From Carallia brachiata (Eukaryota; Streptophyta; Magnoliopsida; Malpighiales; Rhizophoraceae): 64,000 nt of DNA. Shown piece by piece: positions 1 to 12,619 of this stretch. The stretch lies in NCBI GenBank assembly GCA_021464245.1, contig JADCRB010000036.1, positions 6,611,322 through 6,675,321 of the forward strand. Reading direction: 5' to 3'. Positions within the stretch are counted from its first letter, which is position 1. Each line of letters begins with the position of its first letter. The translations under genes and the position numbers were made by a program. A model generated the notes under the pieces. The model searched no databases and had not been told where the DNA came from. It was given only the letters and a program-made list of their open reading frames with translations.

Positions 1-3000
1 TAGTCTTGTCCACCCTCACTTTCTATCTTTGCCCACCCTCACCTTCTCAAGGTGAGCCTCCTCTTCCACACTTTCAATGCTTTTTTTTTATTATTTTTTA
101 AGAAACGGTTTTTTATTCTATTTACGTTTTTGTTTCTTTTTCATTTTTTTTAATTTTCTTGATAACCATTTGTAGTATATATACTAAAATTATTTTCATT
201 TGGGTTTAAAATTATGTCAATATCTTTTTCTTATATTCATATTAGTATTCTTTTTCAAAAATACTTTATCTTTAGTAAAACAAATTATTAGCAATGATTG
301 TTATTAAAAAAAAAGAAATATTTGAAAACATATTTTATATCTAAATATATATTTGTTTATAAAATTTTCTTCAATTTTAACCATTATAATAATTATAGTA
401 AATAATTTTTCTTTTCAATGAATATTATGAGGAATCCATTACATGATTGCAAGAGAGATAAATGATTAAATAATTAAATGATTGTTTATATAAAAAATTT
501 TATTTGATTATATAAAAAATGAAAAAAATTAAAACATCAGGATTCATATAATATAATTATATTTATTATTATTCAAAACAATTAATATAATTTTTTATTT
601 TTATCATATATTTTAATTTTTATTATTGTGTATATATATATATATAAAGTTTTCCCCCTATAATTTTTTCTAGATCTTCCACTAACTAATGTCATTTGAG
701 TTATAAATTCACAATATAAATAAAATAAAATTAAAAGGACAATTCAGTATATAAGGCTTTTACATTCAATAGAATTAAATTTTAAAAAATAAAATTTTAA
801 ATATTGAAATTCAAAAAGATGTATTTGAAAAAAAAAACAAAAAAGTAGTTCTAAAGAAAAAAAATAAAGAAAAAAAGTTTCACCAAAAAAAAAAGAAGGA
901 GAATGAATGGGATTGCGAGGTTTTGAACCATGGACCAAATGAGCGTTTTGGGGCGGCGGGGGGCGCAAAATATCCTTGTTACCAGGCTAACCAATTTGTG
1001 AAGCATAATTGGACAAAAATCATATGTGAAACGCAGCCTTCAATGGATCCGCCTCCAGTGGACTTACCATTGTTACATAAGTCATTGTATATATCGATAA
1101 AAGTTAAGAGTTACTTATTAATATTTTTATTTATTTTTTTTATAAAAAAAAATTATCCATTTAAGTACTGTTGAATCTATATAATCTTTTCTTATATCTG
1201 ACTTCGATATGAATGGGCATTGAAGTCACTATCATGTCACGTCATAAATCTTTATAAACTCTGAGAGCAGATATCGGTAAAAAAAACTCGAACTCAGACT
1301 AATATAAGAAAAAATAAAGCAAATTATCATAAATTATTACCTCGAATAATTTAAAATGTTGTATCAATTATCGACATTAGTTAGTGTCATATATTATCAT
1401 CTAAAACATTGCTTAAAATTAAAATAATCAGTCAGCCCAAAAAAAATCATTCTGCGTAAAAGTTTATGCTATAAAAGGAGATCAAAATTGATTGATATAT
1501 TACATTATAATTTAAAGCAAGGGACAAAAAATGGCACGTTGCAAAATGGGTCGACGTGATGTATAAAGTTAACTCAATTTATAATGTCCGTGAAAAGCTC
1601 CAATCGAATTAGAAAATACAAATAATTTTTTGTTGTACCAATTTATATTTATGTTACACTTAAAAAAAATTAATAAAACAAACAACGATAGACAAACTAA
1701 AAAAACAAAGTCAGTTCATTGTCAATTAATTTTTTTAATCTACTAAATAGAAAAGTAGAGATAACTTTTTTAGTCTATTAAATAGAAAAGTAGAGATAAC
1801 GCTCTAACTATTCTAACAAAAAACATTACACTTATATATAATAAGAGAGGTGCAATGATTCGTTATTAAATATTGTTATCATTATTATTAATTTAAAAAA
1901 TGTAGGAGTAAATTCTTATTTTGGCCACTAAAAATTATCGCGTAGCAAGAATTATATAACCTCGGTTGTTTCTGAATGTATGTCTGACCACAGATCGCTT
2001 GGGTTTTCACTTTGCAATTTGAGATGGGGATTGACTAGGCAGCAGGAGACGCAGGGAACGAACCCACGGCTATCCAACAGTTCATATTTCTTGTTTTTTA
2101 ATTTAATAATTTTTTTATTAAATTATATAACATCAACACTGTTCTATCTTATAATTTATATATATTTTTTTAATTCAATAAATTTTTATTAAATTTTATT
2201 ATATTAATATGCACTCACATTCGTCCATCTTATTAAATTACATTTAATATTTTTTAAATTACAGTTAATTATATTCGATTTATTTCTTTTCTATTAACTA
2301 ACATTCGTCAATCTTATTCCATTGAAACCAACTTTTTTCCGTTTGAAAGAATTAGGGCTGATCAAAAATTAACCAACCCGACCCAATCCAATCAATCTAA
2401 TCTAAATCAATCTGAATTCGCAAAAATTGTCAAAGTCTAAATTAGTTGCGGTTTTAAAATTTTATAACCCGTTGAAGACGGATTAGGGGTTCAATCCGCC
2501 CAATTCAATCCAATCGGCATATATATGTATATATATGAATTAAACTTATCGATATCAATCGGATTGAAACTATAATTAATTAAAAATATGAGGTTGAATC
2601 TTTAGTGTTATAAATTATATACAGACTATTTAGTAAATTGACCTTAAAATGCCTTTTACCAAGTAAAATAGGTTTAATATAATCTTTTAATGGATTTTAA
2701 TCATTTCTTATGTATATTTAAAATTGAGAATAAATACAATGTATATATTATAATAATAAAGTTGATAAGAACAAGTAAAAACATTGATAATTAATGATGG
2801 GTATAAATTGAAAAAAATTATAATTTTTTTTTATTATGTACAATTCATCGAAAGCAATACAATTCAATCTGTCAATTGTAAATTTAATTGGATAGATTGA
2901 GTTATATGATAAATCGTAAATAAAGAATTATCAAACTTGTTGATGACATGTTAGACGTGGACATATTCCAAATTCACCCAACCCAACCCCACAAACACCC

Positions 3001-3480
3001 TAGAAAGAACCATAATAGAACAGTATTCGTTCCGTTTCAAAACTGTCAACGAGCATTTCCGCCACTTTACTGACTTCGGGATAAAAAGGGGGAAAACTTT
3101 TTGGGCAAGGCAGGAATAGCTCTAGTTGATAAAAATAATAATAAAAAAGAATGAGTTAAAAATAATAATAATATAATTTGATAAGTTAAATAATTAAATT
3201 TATAAAAAAAATAAATAAATTTTCATTGTTAGGATGTGAATTGGTTGTTATTTATTTATTTAATTAATGTTATGTAAGTATCATGCATTGAAAGTTTAAG
3301 ATTTTAATTTTAGATATAAAATATAAAATTTATAAAAATAAAAAAAAACGTTTTTATTGTGTAATTTAGAGTAAACAGTCATCAAACCGCATTTTAATGA
3401 AAAAAAAAACCATTAAATTGCTGAGAAAGGGGCGCGCCAGCCCTCGACTGTGGACTTTCAGGGCCATTTCCAGCGCCACG
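1..3480. other. AT-rich intergenic region, no gene seen
   Basis: No open frame here resembles a protein. The stretch is dominated by A/T runs. It holds a direct repeat of about 38 bases at roughly 1726-1800 (the motif CTAAATAGAAAAGTAGAGAT appears at 1742 and again, with one change, about 38 bases later). A CCAACCCGACCCAATCC-type segment at about 2350-2560 looks like a transposon fragment, but no terminal repeats could be paired. The last 70 bases are probably the 5' leader of the OPA3-like gene. Confidence 0.6.
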
Positions 3481-3532
3481 CCTCCTCTCTCGACGAAGCA
3501 TCGTATTGGTAATAGAGAGAAACATTGATAAT

Positions 3533-3557
3533 AGAGAGAGAGAGAGAGAGAGAGAGA
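3533..3557 (+). repeat. (AG)12 tract directly before the OPA3 start codon
   Basis: A pure AG dinucleotide run ends three bases before the ATG at 3561, so it lies in the 5' leader of the OPA3-like gene. GA/CT tracts in plant leaders are known targets of BBR/BPC GAGA-binding proteins and are length-variable; a role here is inference. Confidence 0.85.
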
Positions 3558-3560
3558 CGG

Positions 3561-3888
3561 ATGATATTGCCGGTGGTAAAGCTAGGGACACTTGCTCTGA
3601 AAACATTGAGCAAGCCCATAGCCAATCGCCTCAAGAAAGAAGCTGGCCTCCACCCCAAGTTCCGCCAGTACATCATGAGCATTGCCCAGGTTCTCTCTCT
3701 GTCTTCTTTTTACTTCAATTTATTTACTTTTTTTCATAAATCTATTTTTCGCATTTTTTTTTGGGCGTTCGATCGTTTTTATCTGCTTGTCCTTGTTCAA
3801 TTGTTATTGGGTACATCTTGTTTGCTAAGCAGCTCAACCCTGTTTTATGGTTTTTTTTTTTAATTTTTGTGGTCGTATCCTTTAATTC

Positions 3889-3931
<43 letters not shown>

Positions 3932-6564
3932 AATTTAGTAGAAATTTTGTTGGTCTTTAATGGTTTGATGTCTTTTATAGGACCCCATTAAATAACGAAA
4001 AAGAAGAAAAGGGAAAATAACTTATGTTAGAAATGATTTGATTAAATCCAACTGGTACCTTGACTTTTTAAATATACTTATTTGAGAGGCTCGTCGTTGA
4101 TTGTTGCCCTGGTTCTATTGAGTCAGTTCGTTTGTATTCATTCAGTGTTTGGGAATTCAAGTGGATGATTTCTAGGAGTTCCCATTGTTTTATCCTTCAA
4201 TTTCACGTCTCAGATGTTTTGATTTTGATGACAATGTTTTTACTTTTATTTAAGCATTCCTTTTCTGTTTATGAAATTAATATTTGTTTTCCGTGCATAA
4301 TTGAATTAGGCGAATCATCAATTCACAACAAAATTGCAAAGACGTATCTATGGTCATGCGACTGATACTGCAATACGCCCTCTAAATGAGGAGAAAGCAG
4401 TCCAAGCTGCTGCTGATCTTCTGGGAGAACTTTTTGTGTTTACGGTAAATCACCTTGTCCGCGTTAATTGTGTTCATTTGTTTGCTATGCATTGGCTTCC
4501 CACAATAATTGACACTTGACAGTCAAATGTTTTGCAAGCATCGGTTGATGGATGTGGAGGTCCGCAAAAGTAGTAGAATACTGATGAGAAAATAAACGAG
4601 GCATTCTCTGAACTACCATCCATGTTCACAGAATGTTCTGTGTTCATTCATATGTGCTGCTGCATATGTTTGTCGCTATCTGCACATGATTGTTTGTCTA
4701 ATCTAGTTGCCAAACACCAGGTTGCTACAGATGGTGATTGAAGCAGTATAGATGTAGGCATTGCCGTATGGCTCTATCTATGTTTAAACCTAAGAGAGAG
4801 GAGACAACTGATAATCAGTGATTTGATGCCATTAAATAATTGGCTATGCAGGTAAAAGAAGTAAAATATTCATCTTGGTTATCAATTCTGATGACCTTCA
4901 AAATTTTTTTTTTTTTTTTCCTGCACTAAAAGGCCTGTTTCAGCGTTGTGGCTCCACTTTGCTGTCAAATAGACTTTCTTTGATAATGGCAATTGGGCTG
5001 CTAGCATGATTTGCTCAGTAGCCAACTTACACGTTCACCCAGTTTCCAGTATTTCCATACATGGGGTATCATTGGCATGAAAAACCTTGTAATTGAATGG
5101 TTAACTCTTTCAGGACATGAATTCAACTGTGACTGGGTGATTTAAGCAGAAAAATTTTAGGAGAGACTCATGATGGACTTCTTTTATTGATGTATGTTGG
5201 TAACTCTCCATCATTCCTACTCTGTTTCCAGGTTGCTGGAGCTGCTGTTATTTTTGAGGTGCAAAGAAGTGCTAGATCAGAAGCAAGAAAGGAGGAGGTG
5301 CGGAGACAGGAACTTGAGGTGCATATTCACATAGATAATACTGTTCTTACGATGACTAGGAGTTTTTACCAAATTCAATAATACATACACAATTCACATC
5401 CATGAATACTCAATGGGTTAGAGTCCCTTCCCTCCATTGAGAACCAGTTGTCACATTTCATATTATTCACTAAAAGAGATACAGTGAAAGCTTATCTGTC
5501 TTTTGCCACCACGGAATCTGATTCTTGGATTTTTTGCTCTTAATTCCTTTTATAATCATCAAATTGTACTTATCTGTCCTCATCTGGGAGGCGAAGGGGC
5601 TAAGATGATATGGAATACTATAAAGAAAACAAGGTTTTAAATGAAGCAGCAGATCAATTGTTTAGCAGATCAAGTGCTTTGAGTTCTATAAGACAAACAA
5701 GTTCCATGAGCATGCACAAAAGAGCTGTATAAGAAGTGTGGGAAAAAGAGAAGTCGGTTTTTAGCAGATAAATGTAATTTTAATGAAAGGCCAGTTTCAA
5801 AGAATATTATTCTACTGGACACTCTTTTTCACGATGAAACAGCAAAACAGAAAAAGTGGAGTATTATTTCTTGTGACGTCTATCCCATAACATTCATTGA
5901 TAATTGGGGTCTTGAATGGAATATGTAATTGGTACCATCTAAGGCAGTAAATGCGTCTGGAAAACCTTACTCTGATGAGTGCACTGGTTTGATGTAAATT
6001 TTGGGATAATATCTGTTGGAACTTATCTTGCCTTGCTGCGCACATTAGTCAGAAATGCATATCTTTTGAAGGGTTTTCATTTTGGTTTTTGAGTTCATTA
6101 GGAAGTTAATTGGGCGGTAAGCTACACAATTGGTATAATTGTTGTCTCTATTCTCATAAACCTCATGCCCTATTCTCAAGATTAAAACCCGAGACACCTA
6201 AGATGGAATTCTAAGTATTTAACTGCTGAAGTATTCTCTGAGAGAGGCTTTCATATTTTTTGGAAGTTATTAAAAGATGCTGACTTTGTTTTCAATGTGT
6301 TCAGACGGTTTGCTTTAGTTCCATGAGCATGTTCTGAACACCAATATTTCGGAGCTTGTTGCTTTCAGCAGTAGATATGAGCATTTATCGCTCTTATTTG
6401 TTTTAACTTTTTGCCCATTGTTTCAGGCAATAAGACAAGAACTCAAGCTTGTCAAAAACAAAGTTGAACAGATGGAGCAGCTTGCCAAAGGACGAGGGCT
6501 TACTGGTCTTTTCCACTTCAGCCATGGCCATGCCCCTGAAATTGAAAGCCCAAAACCAACTTAA
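3561..6564 (+). CDS. OPA3-like protein (optic atrophy 3 homologue), 4 exons
   Basis: Coding exons 3561-3689, 4310-4444, 5232-5318 and 6427-6564 join in phase 0 with GT-AG borders and give 162 residues, the usual size of plant OPA3-like proteins. The start MILPVVKLGTLALKTLSKPI is the typical N-terminus, followed by a basic KFRQYI segment, a hydrophobic stretch ending GAAVIFEVQRS (near residues 83-101) and a C-terminal charged coiled coil (EAIRQELKLVKNKVEQMEQLA) with a short LTGLF tail. In animals OPA3 is a mitochondrial membrane protein affecting mitochondrial shape; the plant protein's role is little studied. The ATG at 3561 was chosen because it gives the family N-terminus; upstream frames run through the AG repeat. 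No frame damage. Intron 1 carries a long TG repeat. Confidence 0.9.
3893..3928 (+). repeat. (TG)18 microsatellite in OPA3 intron 1
   Basis: Uninterrupted TG dinucleotides between exons 1 and 2 of the OPA3-like gene. Likely polymorphic in length; no function can be inferred. Confidence 0.95.
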
Positions 6565-9133
6565 CCGAGTTCAACAATGCTTTTTTCTTTTTCATTCTTT
6601 TCGCATATTGGATAAATCATTATCCTTGAGAAACTACATTGTAAGCTAATGAGACCCATAATTGCGTATTTGAGAAATTGATCATTATTTTGGATCTATA
6701 AATTTTGGTTTGGAATTTTTTTTCATGTGGACAAATGTTATTGAAAATAAAAATTATATTTGTGAAAGAAAAATATTGAAAACCAAAAGTAACATAAAAT
6801 AAAATTTTAGGAATATTTTAGTGGATTTTTTAAAGTAAAAAATCAGTATTTTTACTTTGACCTCGGAAAAGATCTGTGAAATTTGAGCCAAAAAAATTAT
6901 CTATATTAGACTTATAAGTTCAAATTAGATTTATATTTTTTTTATCGGTTGAAATTACTGGTAAAATTTTAAACTTAAAATTAGAGTAAATTAGATTTAT
7001 ATTTTTTTTATCGGTCGAAATTAGTGGTCAAATTTTAAACTTTAAATTAAAATTTTTTTTTTAAGTCTGTATAACTTTCTTGTGGCTCGTTATCGGGTCA
7101 GGTATAGCCCAAGTTGGCCTCGTACTGATTGGTTGGGCTCGTTGGGCTAATTTAAAATAATCAAAGATGGCCAACTCATAAACTCATACATAATGTTACA
7201 TCTTGAAAAAAAAATAGAGACGTTGAGATTTTTCTGTCTGTTCGAATTGAATATTTCATTGTAGTGGCAAGGAATTGAAATAATGACACAAATGTTTTTG
7301 AGTCATTTGCATGAATGATCGATAATGTGAAGAACCTAATGATATTGATCTTCAAGTATCAAACCCAAGAAAGATATTAGTGCGATGAGAAGATTTCATA
7401 TAGTCATTGGAGGAATCAAGAAAGATTTAATATAATTATTGACACGCCTTTTCATCCAGTATTAGCTGTATTTTTAAGAGATGGATTGATGAAATCTTGG
7501 TTAGATTTTAATATGTTTTTGGGAATTTTAAAGGTATGATTGAGATCATTAGGAAATTGCTGGGGCTAAAGCTATCTATTTGTTATATGAGATGGGACTT
7601 GATCTGTATAAACGAATGAAGAGAATGGGGTGAAAATTTGACAGTTCATACACAATTAAGCCCTGGAGAGGGAAACATTTTAGAGAGAAAGATGATATAA
7701 AAAACAATTGGAAGAGATATTTTTGTGGAATAATGTACCCTTAAACTTACATACTTATTTATAGATAAATGTTATTACTATGAAATGACAAAATCAAGAA
7801 CGAAAGGAAAGTATCATCACATAATTCTAGAACATGCGATATTCTTGAACACTTTATATGCATTGAAATATGCTCTGAAATATTTTGGATATACTTGGAT
7901 TTCTTTTGATGATCCCTTTAATACAAAAAGTCTTGGACTACTCAATCTACGTACATTTCCTAAGATACTAGCATGATGAAAGCTATTAAGGAAGCTTGTG
8001 ACCGAGATTTTTAATCTTTCTTCAAGACCAGAAGACTTTTTTCTTTTTTTAGTTTCAATAAAAATGGAAAAAGATGGTTCCACCTACATATGTTGATTGT
8101 GCATCTTTAATACATATATAATGAATTGGGTCTCTATAATAATTTAACCTATAGAGGAACATACTCCTAAAATCTAGTAAAATTTATCAGTCCTTCCCAA
8201 AATTATACAAAGGCAGATGCAGATCAGAAAACTTATAATGCTGGATCCCATGCTCATGTCTTAAACCGTCACCTTCATATAGCCACGATTGGCAAGCGTT
8301 TGAGGATACATGTTTAGAGTATGTAAACTTTTTTTTTTTTTAATCGAAAACCGTCCAGTGTTTAATCCAATGAATTGACTGTTCTGAACCGACTCGAATA
8401 GAATTTCAGAAAGTGACAAAAAGTCAGAATATGTAAACTAATAGCATATACTGTGGCACAAGATACCGAATGCTAGTAACTGTCCGCTAAATCTGATTTT
8501 GCCACGTGTTGCTCCAATCTCAAATCCAAAAGAAAGACTAACTTAACCACATAATAATTAGATATACATGCATTGGTGTCGCCTCTGCTTCTTGTTTAAG
8601 AATTGAGAGTCCAAAATTATATGTAGCACTTTATAATATAAAGTTTATATTATTATTTTTATAATTGTAGGTTTGTTTTAGTCTAACTCACTAATTAATA
8701 CACCTACCATATAATATTTATCTATATTTCTTGGCAATAAATTAGCCTGGATTTCACTCCTTTATTATACCAACTTCTACATTAGTTATAGTGTTTACTT
8801 ATGTCACTTATTCTTCATATGAGCTACCTAAACCTAGTCAACCCCATCACTATATTCCTTTTGTTCTTTTGTTTTTAACGGTGGCCATCTTTACATGTGC
8901 TCCTAGTAAATTATCTTGTACAGCATATATTATTTATACAAGCATCTTCTTTTCATTCACACACAAAACAGATCTATGTAAGGTTAGTCTATACCTCATT
9001 TTTTCCTTGTTTCTGTAATATCCTGAAGTGCTAATTTGGACAAATTTTTTATTTTTTTGTTAGAAATCTAAACAAGTTGACATTGTAATTGATTAATTTT
9101 GTTTCCCATTTTTGATGTTTCTAGATCGGTTTC
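6565..9133. other. 3' flank of OPA3 and intergenic region before LBD
   Basis: No gene is supported. The first part is the 3' untranslated and flanking region of the OPA3-like gene. A tandem duplication lies at 6925-7055. The rest has short spurious frames only. A CACGTG G-box core is present near 8503, about 630 bases before the LBD start. Confidence 0.5.
6925..7055 (+). repeat. Two-copy tandem repeat, period about 66 bases
   Basis: Two copies beginning TTAGATTTATATTTTTTTTA start at 6925 and 6991 and share the following TCGGT(T/C)GAAATTA(C/G)TGGT segment. Copies differ by a few substitutions, so the duplication is not recent. Confidence 0.75.
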
Positions 9134-9832
9134 ATGATGCAAAGAAATAACGGTGACAACCAAAATAATAGCAATGGCTCAGGAGCACATCCAGCATGTG
9201 CTTCGTGCAAGCATCAAAGGAAGAAGTGTGGAGAAGACTGCATATTGGCGCCTTATTTTCCTGCTAATAGAAGCCAAGAATTCCAAGCCGTCCATAAGGT
9301 TTTTGGGGTTAGCAACATAATGAAATTGGTGCGCGCGGGCAAGGAAGAGGAACGAAAATTGATCGTAGAATCCTTGATATGGGAGGCCCTTTGTAGGCAA
9401 ATTAATCCTGTTTTAGGCCCTCTAGGAGAGTACAGAAAATTGCAGGGGGAACTAAATTTGTGTAAAAGCCAAAACCAAATATTGGCCCAGAATCTAAACC
9501 AGGTGCAAGCAATCCAGCCTACGGAGGGCATAATTTACAAGCCAACTTCTGGTGGGGGAGTTGTATGGAATAGTACTAATGGGACAAACAATAAGGGGAT
9601 TGGTATTGGAGAAGAATTGGCTAATAACGTGGTGAATTATGGCCATGATAATGGGAATTTAATTATTGACACAAACACTTATAATTATCCCTTCTATGTG
9701 CAAGCTCAGGAGAAGTTAATTAAAGAAAAAATTAGTGTGGGTTCGCAGCTGCTTGTTCCACGGCAGCAGCAACAGCAGCACCATTCAATTGATGGATGCA
9801 ACCAGCAAAATCAGCATCAGTATTATCATTAG
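9134..9832 (+). CDS. LOB domain-containing protein (LBD22/27-like)
   Basis: A single open exon of 232 codons. The LOB domain occupies about residues 18-120. The zinc-finger-like C block CASCKHQRKKCGEDC fits CX2CX6CX3C exactly and is followed by LAPYFPA. The GAS block is FQAVHKVFGVSNI. The conserved DP-[VI]-x-G segment reads NPVLGPLGEY, followed by a weak heptad region. LBD proteins are plant-specific nuclear transcription factors controlling organ boundaries, lateral roots or pollen. The C block and NPVLGPLGEY segment resemble the LBD22/LBD27 branch from memory, so the subgroup is tentative. The C-terminus is low complexity, rich in Asn, Gln and His with a QQQQQ run near residue 213. Two adjacent ATGs open the frame; the first is used. 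Many LBD genes have one intron; none is needed here. Confidence 0.88.
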   Translation: MMQRNNGDNQNNSNGSGAHPACASCKHQRKKCGEDCILAPYFPANRSQEFQAVHKVFGVSNIMKLVRAGKEEERKLIVESLIWEALCRQINPVLGPLGEYRKLQGELNLCKSQNQILAQNLNQVQAIQPTEGIIYKPTSGGGVVWNSTNGTNNKGIGIGEELANNVVNYGHDNGNLIIDTNTYNYPFYVQAQEKLIKEKISVGSQLLVPRQQQQQHHSIDGCNQQNQHQYYH

Positions 9833-11887
9833 GTAAATTTTTCGTATGATTGCGCATATACATTCAGAAATTGTCTTGTTTACTTTCTGGTAAGGTATGG
9901 TAATAAACCACAATAAAAAGAAGCTTTTGTAGGCATTCATATATGCATATTTTGCTTGTCTGTGATTTTTTTTTAACAAGAGTCATAATAATTATAGCTA
10001 TTATTTATAACAATATGCCAAATCCCAGCCATCCATTTGAGCTTAAGATAAAATGTTTGGTTTCGGCCAAATTAGAGTCACCATACACACCAAACTCAAA
10101 AATGATTTGCATGTTATGGAACCAGCCCGTGACAATCTCTATATCAGGTTAGCAATTGTGATAAGCCCAATAAGGATAAGACCGAAATTCCCGAATTGAC
10201 AAACATCTTACTGTACATTTATTGGGCTTGTGTTAAAATAAAAAACACTTTGCAAGCCACAATTGTGAACTCCGATTTGACACTTTCAGCATATAATTCT
10301 AATCGAGACATTTTTGTACTCATGGTTTAACTCTGTAACCGGACATTAAATCTTAGACTTGGTAATTCATTAGAAGGTGATTTATCCCAATTCAGAGAAT
10401 TTTATGTCTGGTTTCTTTTGCCATTTTTTTTCCCTTTTTTTGGGCAATTTTTTTTTCTTTATTTGTGAGAAAGGAGAAATTATTTATAAGTAAGAATCGA
10501 AATTAGAACTTCAAATCTCATTTATAAATTATGTCATTATTTTCTAACATGGAGTTTCGACGTATCTTTTTCTCAGCACTATATAAGGTCAATTTGGTTT
10601 AATCCTATCAACAGCAAGACGACGGATTGTACAACAAAACGGGAAGGCGGACCAGAGTTCCTGCAGGCCACCCTTGGACAGAAAGCAAGGTGCTTCACAT
10701 TATCAGAAACTTCTTTATTATTTGCGACCATTTGCAAAGCCACTTTTGCTTTATCATCTGATTTTCTTACTTCCACTATATAAATAATAGAAAAGAGTTT
10801 GTAATTTTTATTTTCATATTTAACCATTTGCCAAGATTTCGCCGGCCTGTATATTTATAGAAAAGTCATTAGGCACAACATGTGCACACCCCATGTTATA
10901 GAACATTTAAAGTACTGTCATTTGGGCCACTTTTCCTGTAATTGTTACCTGCTCTCATTTTTTTTTTTTTTTTTTGAGAGATACCTGCTCTCATCTTAAA
11001 ACAAATAGTTCATATAATTCAAAAGCGAAAGGTCAAAAAACATTTGGCCCACATTGGATGCCAAGAAGGATTTTCAGCATCTTGACAGCTGGGGCATCAC
11101 TAATGTGGATTTCTGCAGACCTGCCGATATATGGTGTAACTAGGCAGCCTGCCAGCCTGGCTAACATGGATTTAAAGAAATAGAATATAAAATTTAAACT
11201 ACGGAAATATTATTCTAATGACATTTTGTAAACATTGTGCTGTGCTGAGTTTGGATCAGGTTTCTGATAAGTTCAAACCTTGTCGCTCTCCATCATATTA
11301 GTTCCAGCGGTATATACAATGCGAATTCTGTTCAAAGCTCTTTCTTTATTTCTCTTTTTTTCACAATGGAACAAACGTGGCTTACCAAACAACTAAGTGC
11401 GTGTGCAATTTCAAAAACTGTATGCAAATTTTGGAAATTTTGTAACCTGAGAAGTTGCTTTCCTCGGCTATGAGCAAATTGGTTCCATCTTGCAATATGA
11501 TTGATTAGAAGTGCTTCTGCATTCATTTATGACACTTAAGCATTGTTATTGATGATAACAATGGAAACCCACCCTTGAAAGTGAAAGACTGCCTAATTCA
11601 ATTAGCTAATCTGTATTCTGACCTCTATGCCAACTTGGATAACCTCTACGGCTCCGCCCCTTTTCTTTATTAAGCATAATTACCCTCTCATAATTGATCA
11701 CATGTACAATGGAACCGTTTTTGTAATTTCTAATGCCCCATTGTTGAAGTGGATTAATTGTTTTTAATTTCATGCAAGTCTAAAGCCAGCTCATGCCAAC
11801 AAAGGCTCACCCCAGCATCTTATCCCATAAAAGCCCTGTTGCTTTTACTTCTCCACATCACACTTCGCCAGCAGAGCACCAACCACC
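9833..11887. other. Intergenic region between LBD and FLA genes
   Basis: No complete gene. It contains LBD 3' flank, then mixed DNA. A patch at about 11040-11170 has higher GC than its surroundings and an open minus-strand frame of about 45 codons, which might be a decayed coding fragment; I do not recognise it. A TATA-like CATAAAAG at 11826-11833, about 55 bases before the FLA start, could be its core promoter. Confidence 0.45.
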
Positions 11888-12619
11888 ATGGCAACCATCT
11901 CAATCTCTCTCATTACCATTTCTCTCATGCCTATCCTTCTCTTCTCACTCCAGGCCCTAGCACAAGGCCCGGCAGCCGCACCTGCCGGCCCCGTTAACCT
12001 CACCGGAATCCTCGATAAGAATGGTCAATTCAAAACATTTATCGGCCTTCTAAACACCACCCAGATTGGAAACCAAGTTGAAAATCAGCTCAACAGCTCC
12101 ACCGACGGCATGACTGTTTTTGCTCCCACCGATAACGCTTTCAACAATCTCAAACCTGGCACATTAAATGGGCTCAACACCCAGCAACAGATTCAACTTG
12201 TTCTCTACCACATTCTGCCTAAGTTCTATACTTTGAGCAGCCTTTTGTTGGTTAGTAACCCAGCTCGAACCCTGGCTACAGGCCAAGATGGTGGCGTTTT
12301 TGGTTTAAACTTTACAGGCCAAGGCAACCAAGTCAATGTGACAACTGGGGTTGTTGAGACTCCAATTAACAATGCTCTACGTTCAGATTTTCCGTTGGCG
12401 GTTTACCAAGTAGACCAAGTCTTGTTGCCTGAGGAGCTGTTTGGAGTTAAGCCGCCGACAGCAGCTCCAGCAGGACCGAGGAACAGCTCATCCAGCGGGT
12501 CGAACACAACAGCGGCAGCCTCAGAGCCAGCACCCAATGGTGCGGGTGGAAGGAATGGAGCATTGGGGATGGCTGTTGGGCTAGGTTTATTGGCTTGCAT
12601 TGGAAATATTCTCTTTTGA
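11888..12619 (+). CDS. Fasciclin-like arabinogalactan protein (FLA11/12-like)
   Basis: An intronless frame of 243 codons. Residues 1-25 form a secretion signal ending LQALA. A short AGP stretch (AAPAGP) precedes one fasciclin domain at about residues 37-182. Its H1 motif reads TVFAPTDNAF (about 76-85), its central Tyr-His motif reads LVLYHILP, and its H2 part reads LAVYQVDQVLLP. A second Ala/Pro/Ser/Thr-rich segment (about 188-216) carries likely hydroxyproline-glycan sites, and the hydrophobic tail LGMAVGLGLLACIGNILF fits a GPI-anchor signal. Several N-x-S/T sites are present. The architecture is that of group A FLAs such as FLA11 and FLA12, wall-surface proteins linked to secondary cell-wall formation. 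The ATG at 11888 has a good context (CACCATGG). Fully open. Confidence 0.93.
   Translation: MATISISLITISLMPILLFSLQALAQGPAAAPAGPVNLTGILDKNGQFKTFIGLLNTTQIGNQVENQLNSSTDGMTVFAPTDNAFNNLKPGTLNGLNTQQQIQLVLYHILPKFYTLSSLLLVSNPARTLATGQDGGVFGLNFTGQGNQVNVTTGVVETPINNALRSDFPLAVYQVDQVLLPEELFGVKPPTAAPAGPRNSSSSGSNTTAAASEPAPNGAGGRNGALGMAVGLGLLACIGNILF

Noticed and set aside
7785..8083. Overlapping frames on both strands near 7.8-8.1 kb
   Set aside because: No recognisable transposase, reverse-transcriptase or cellular motif.
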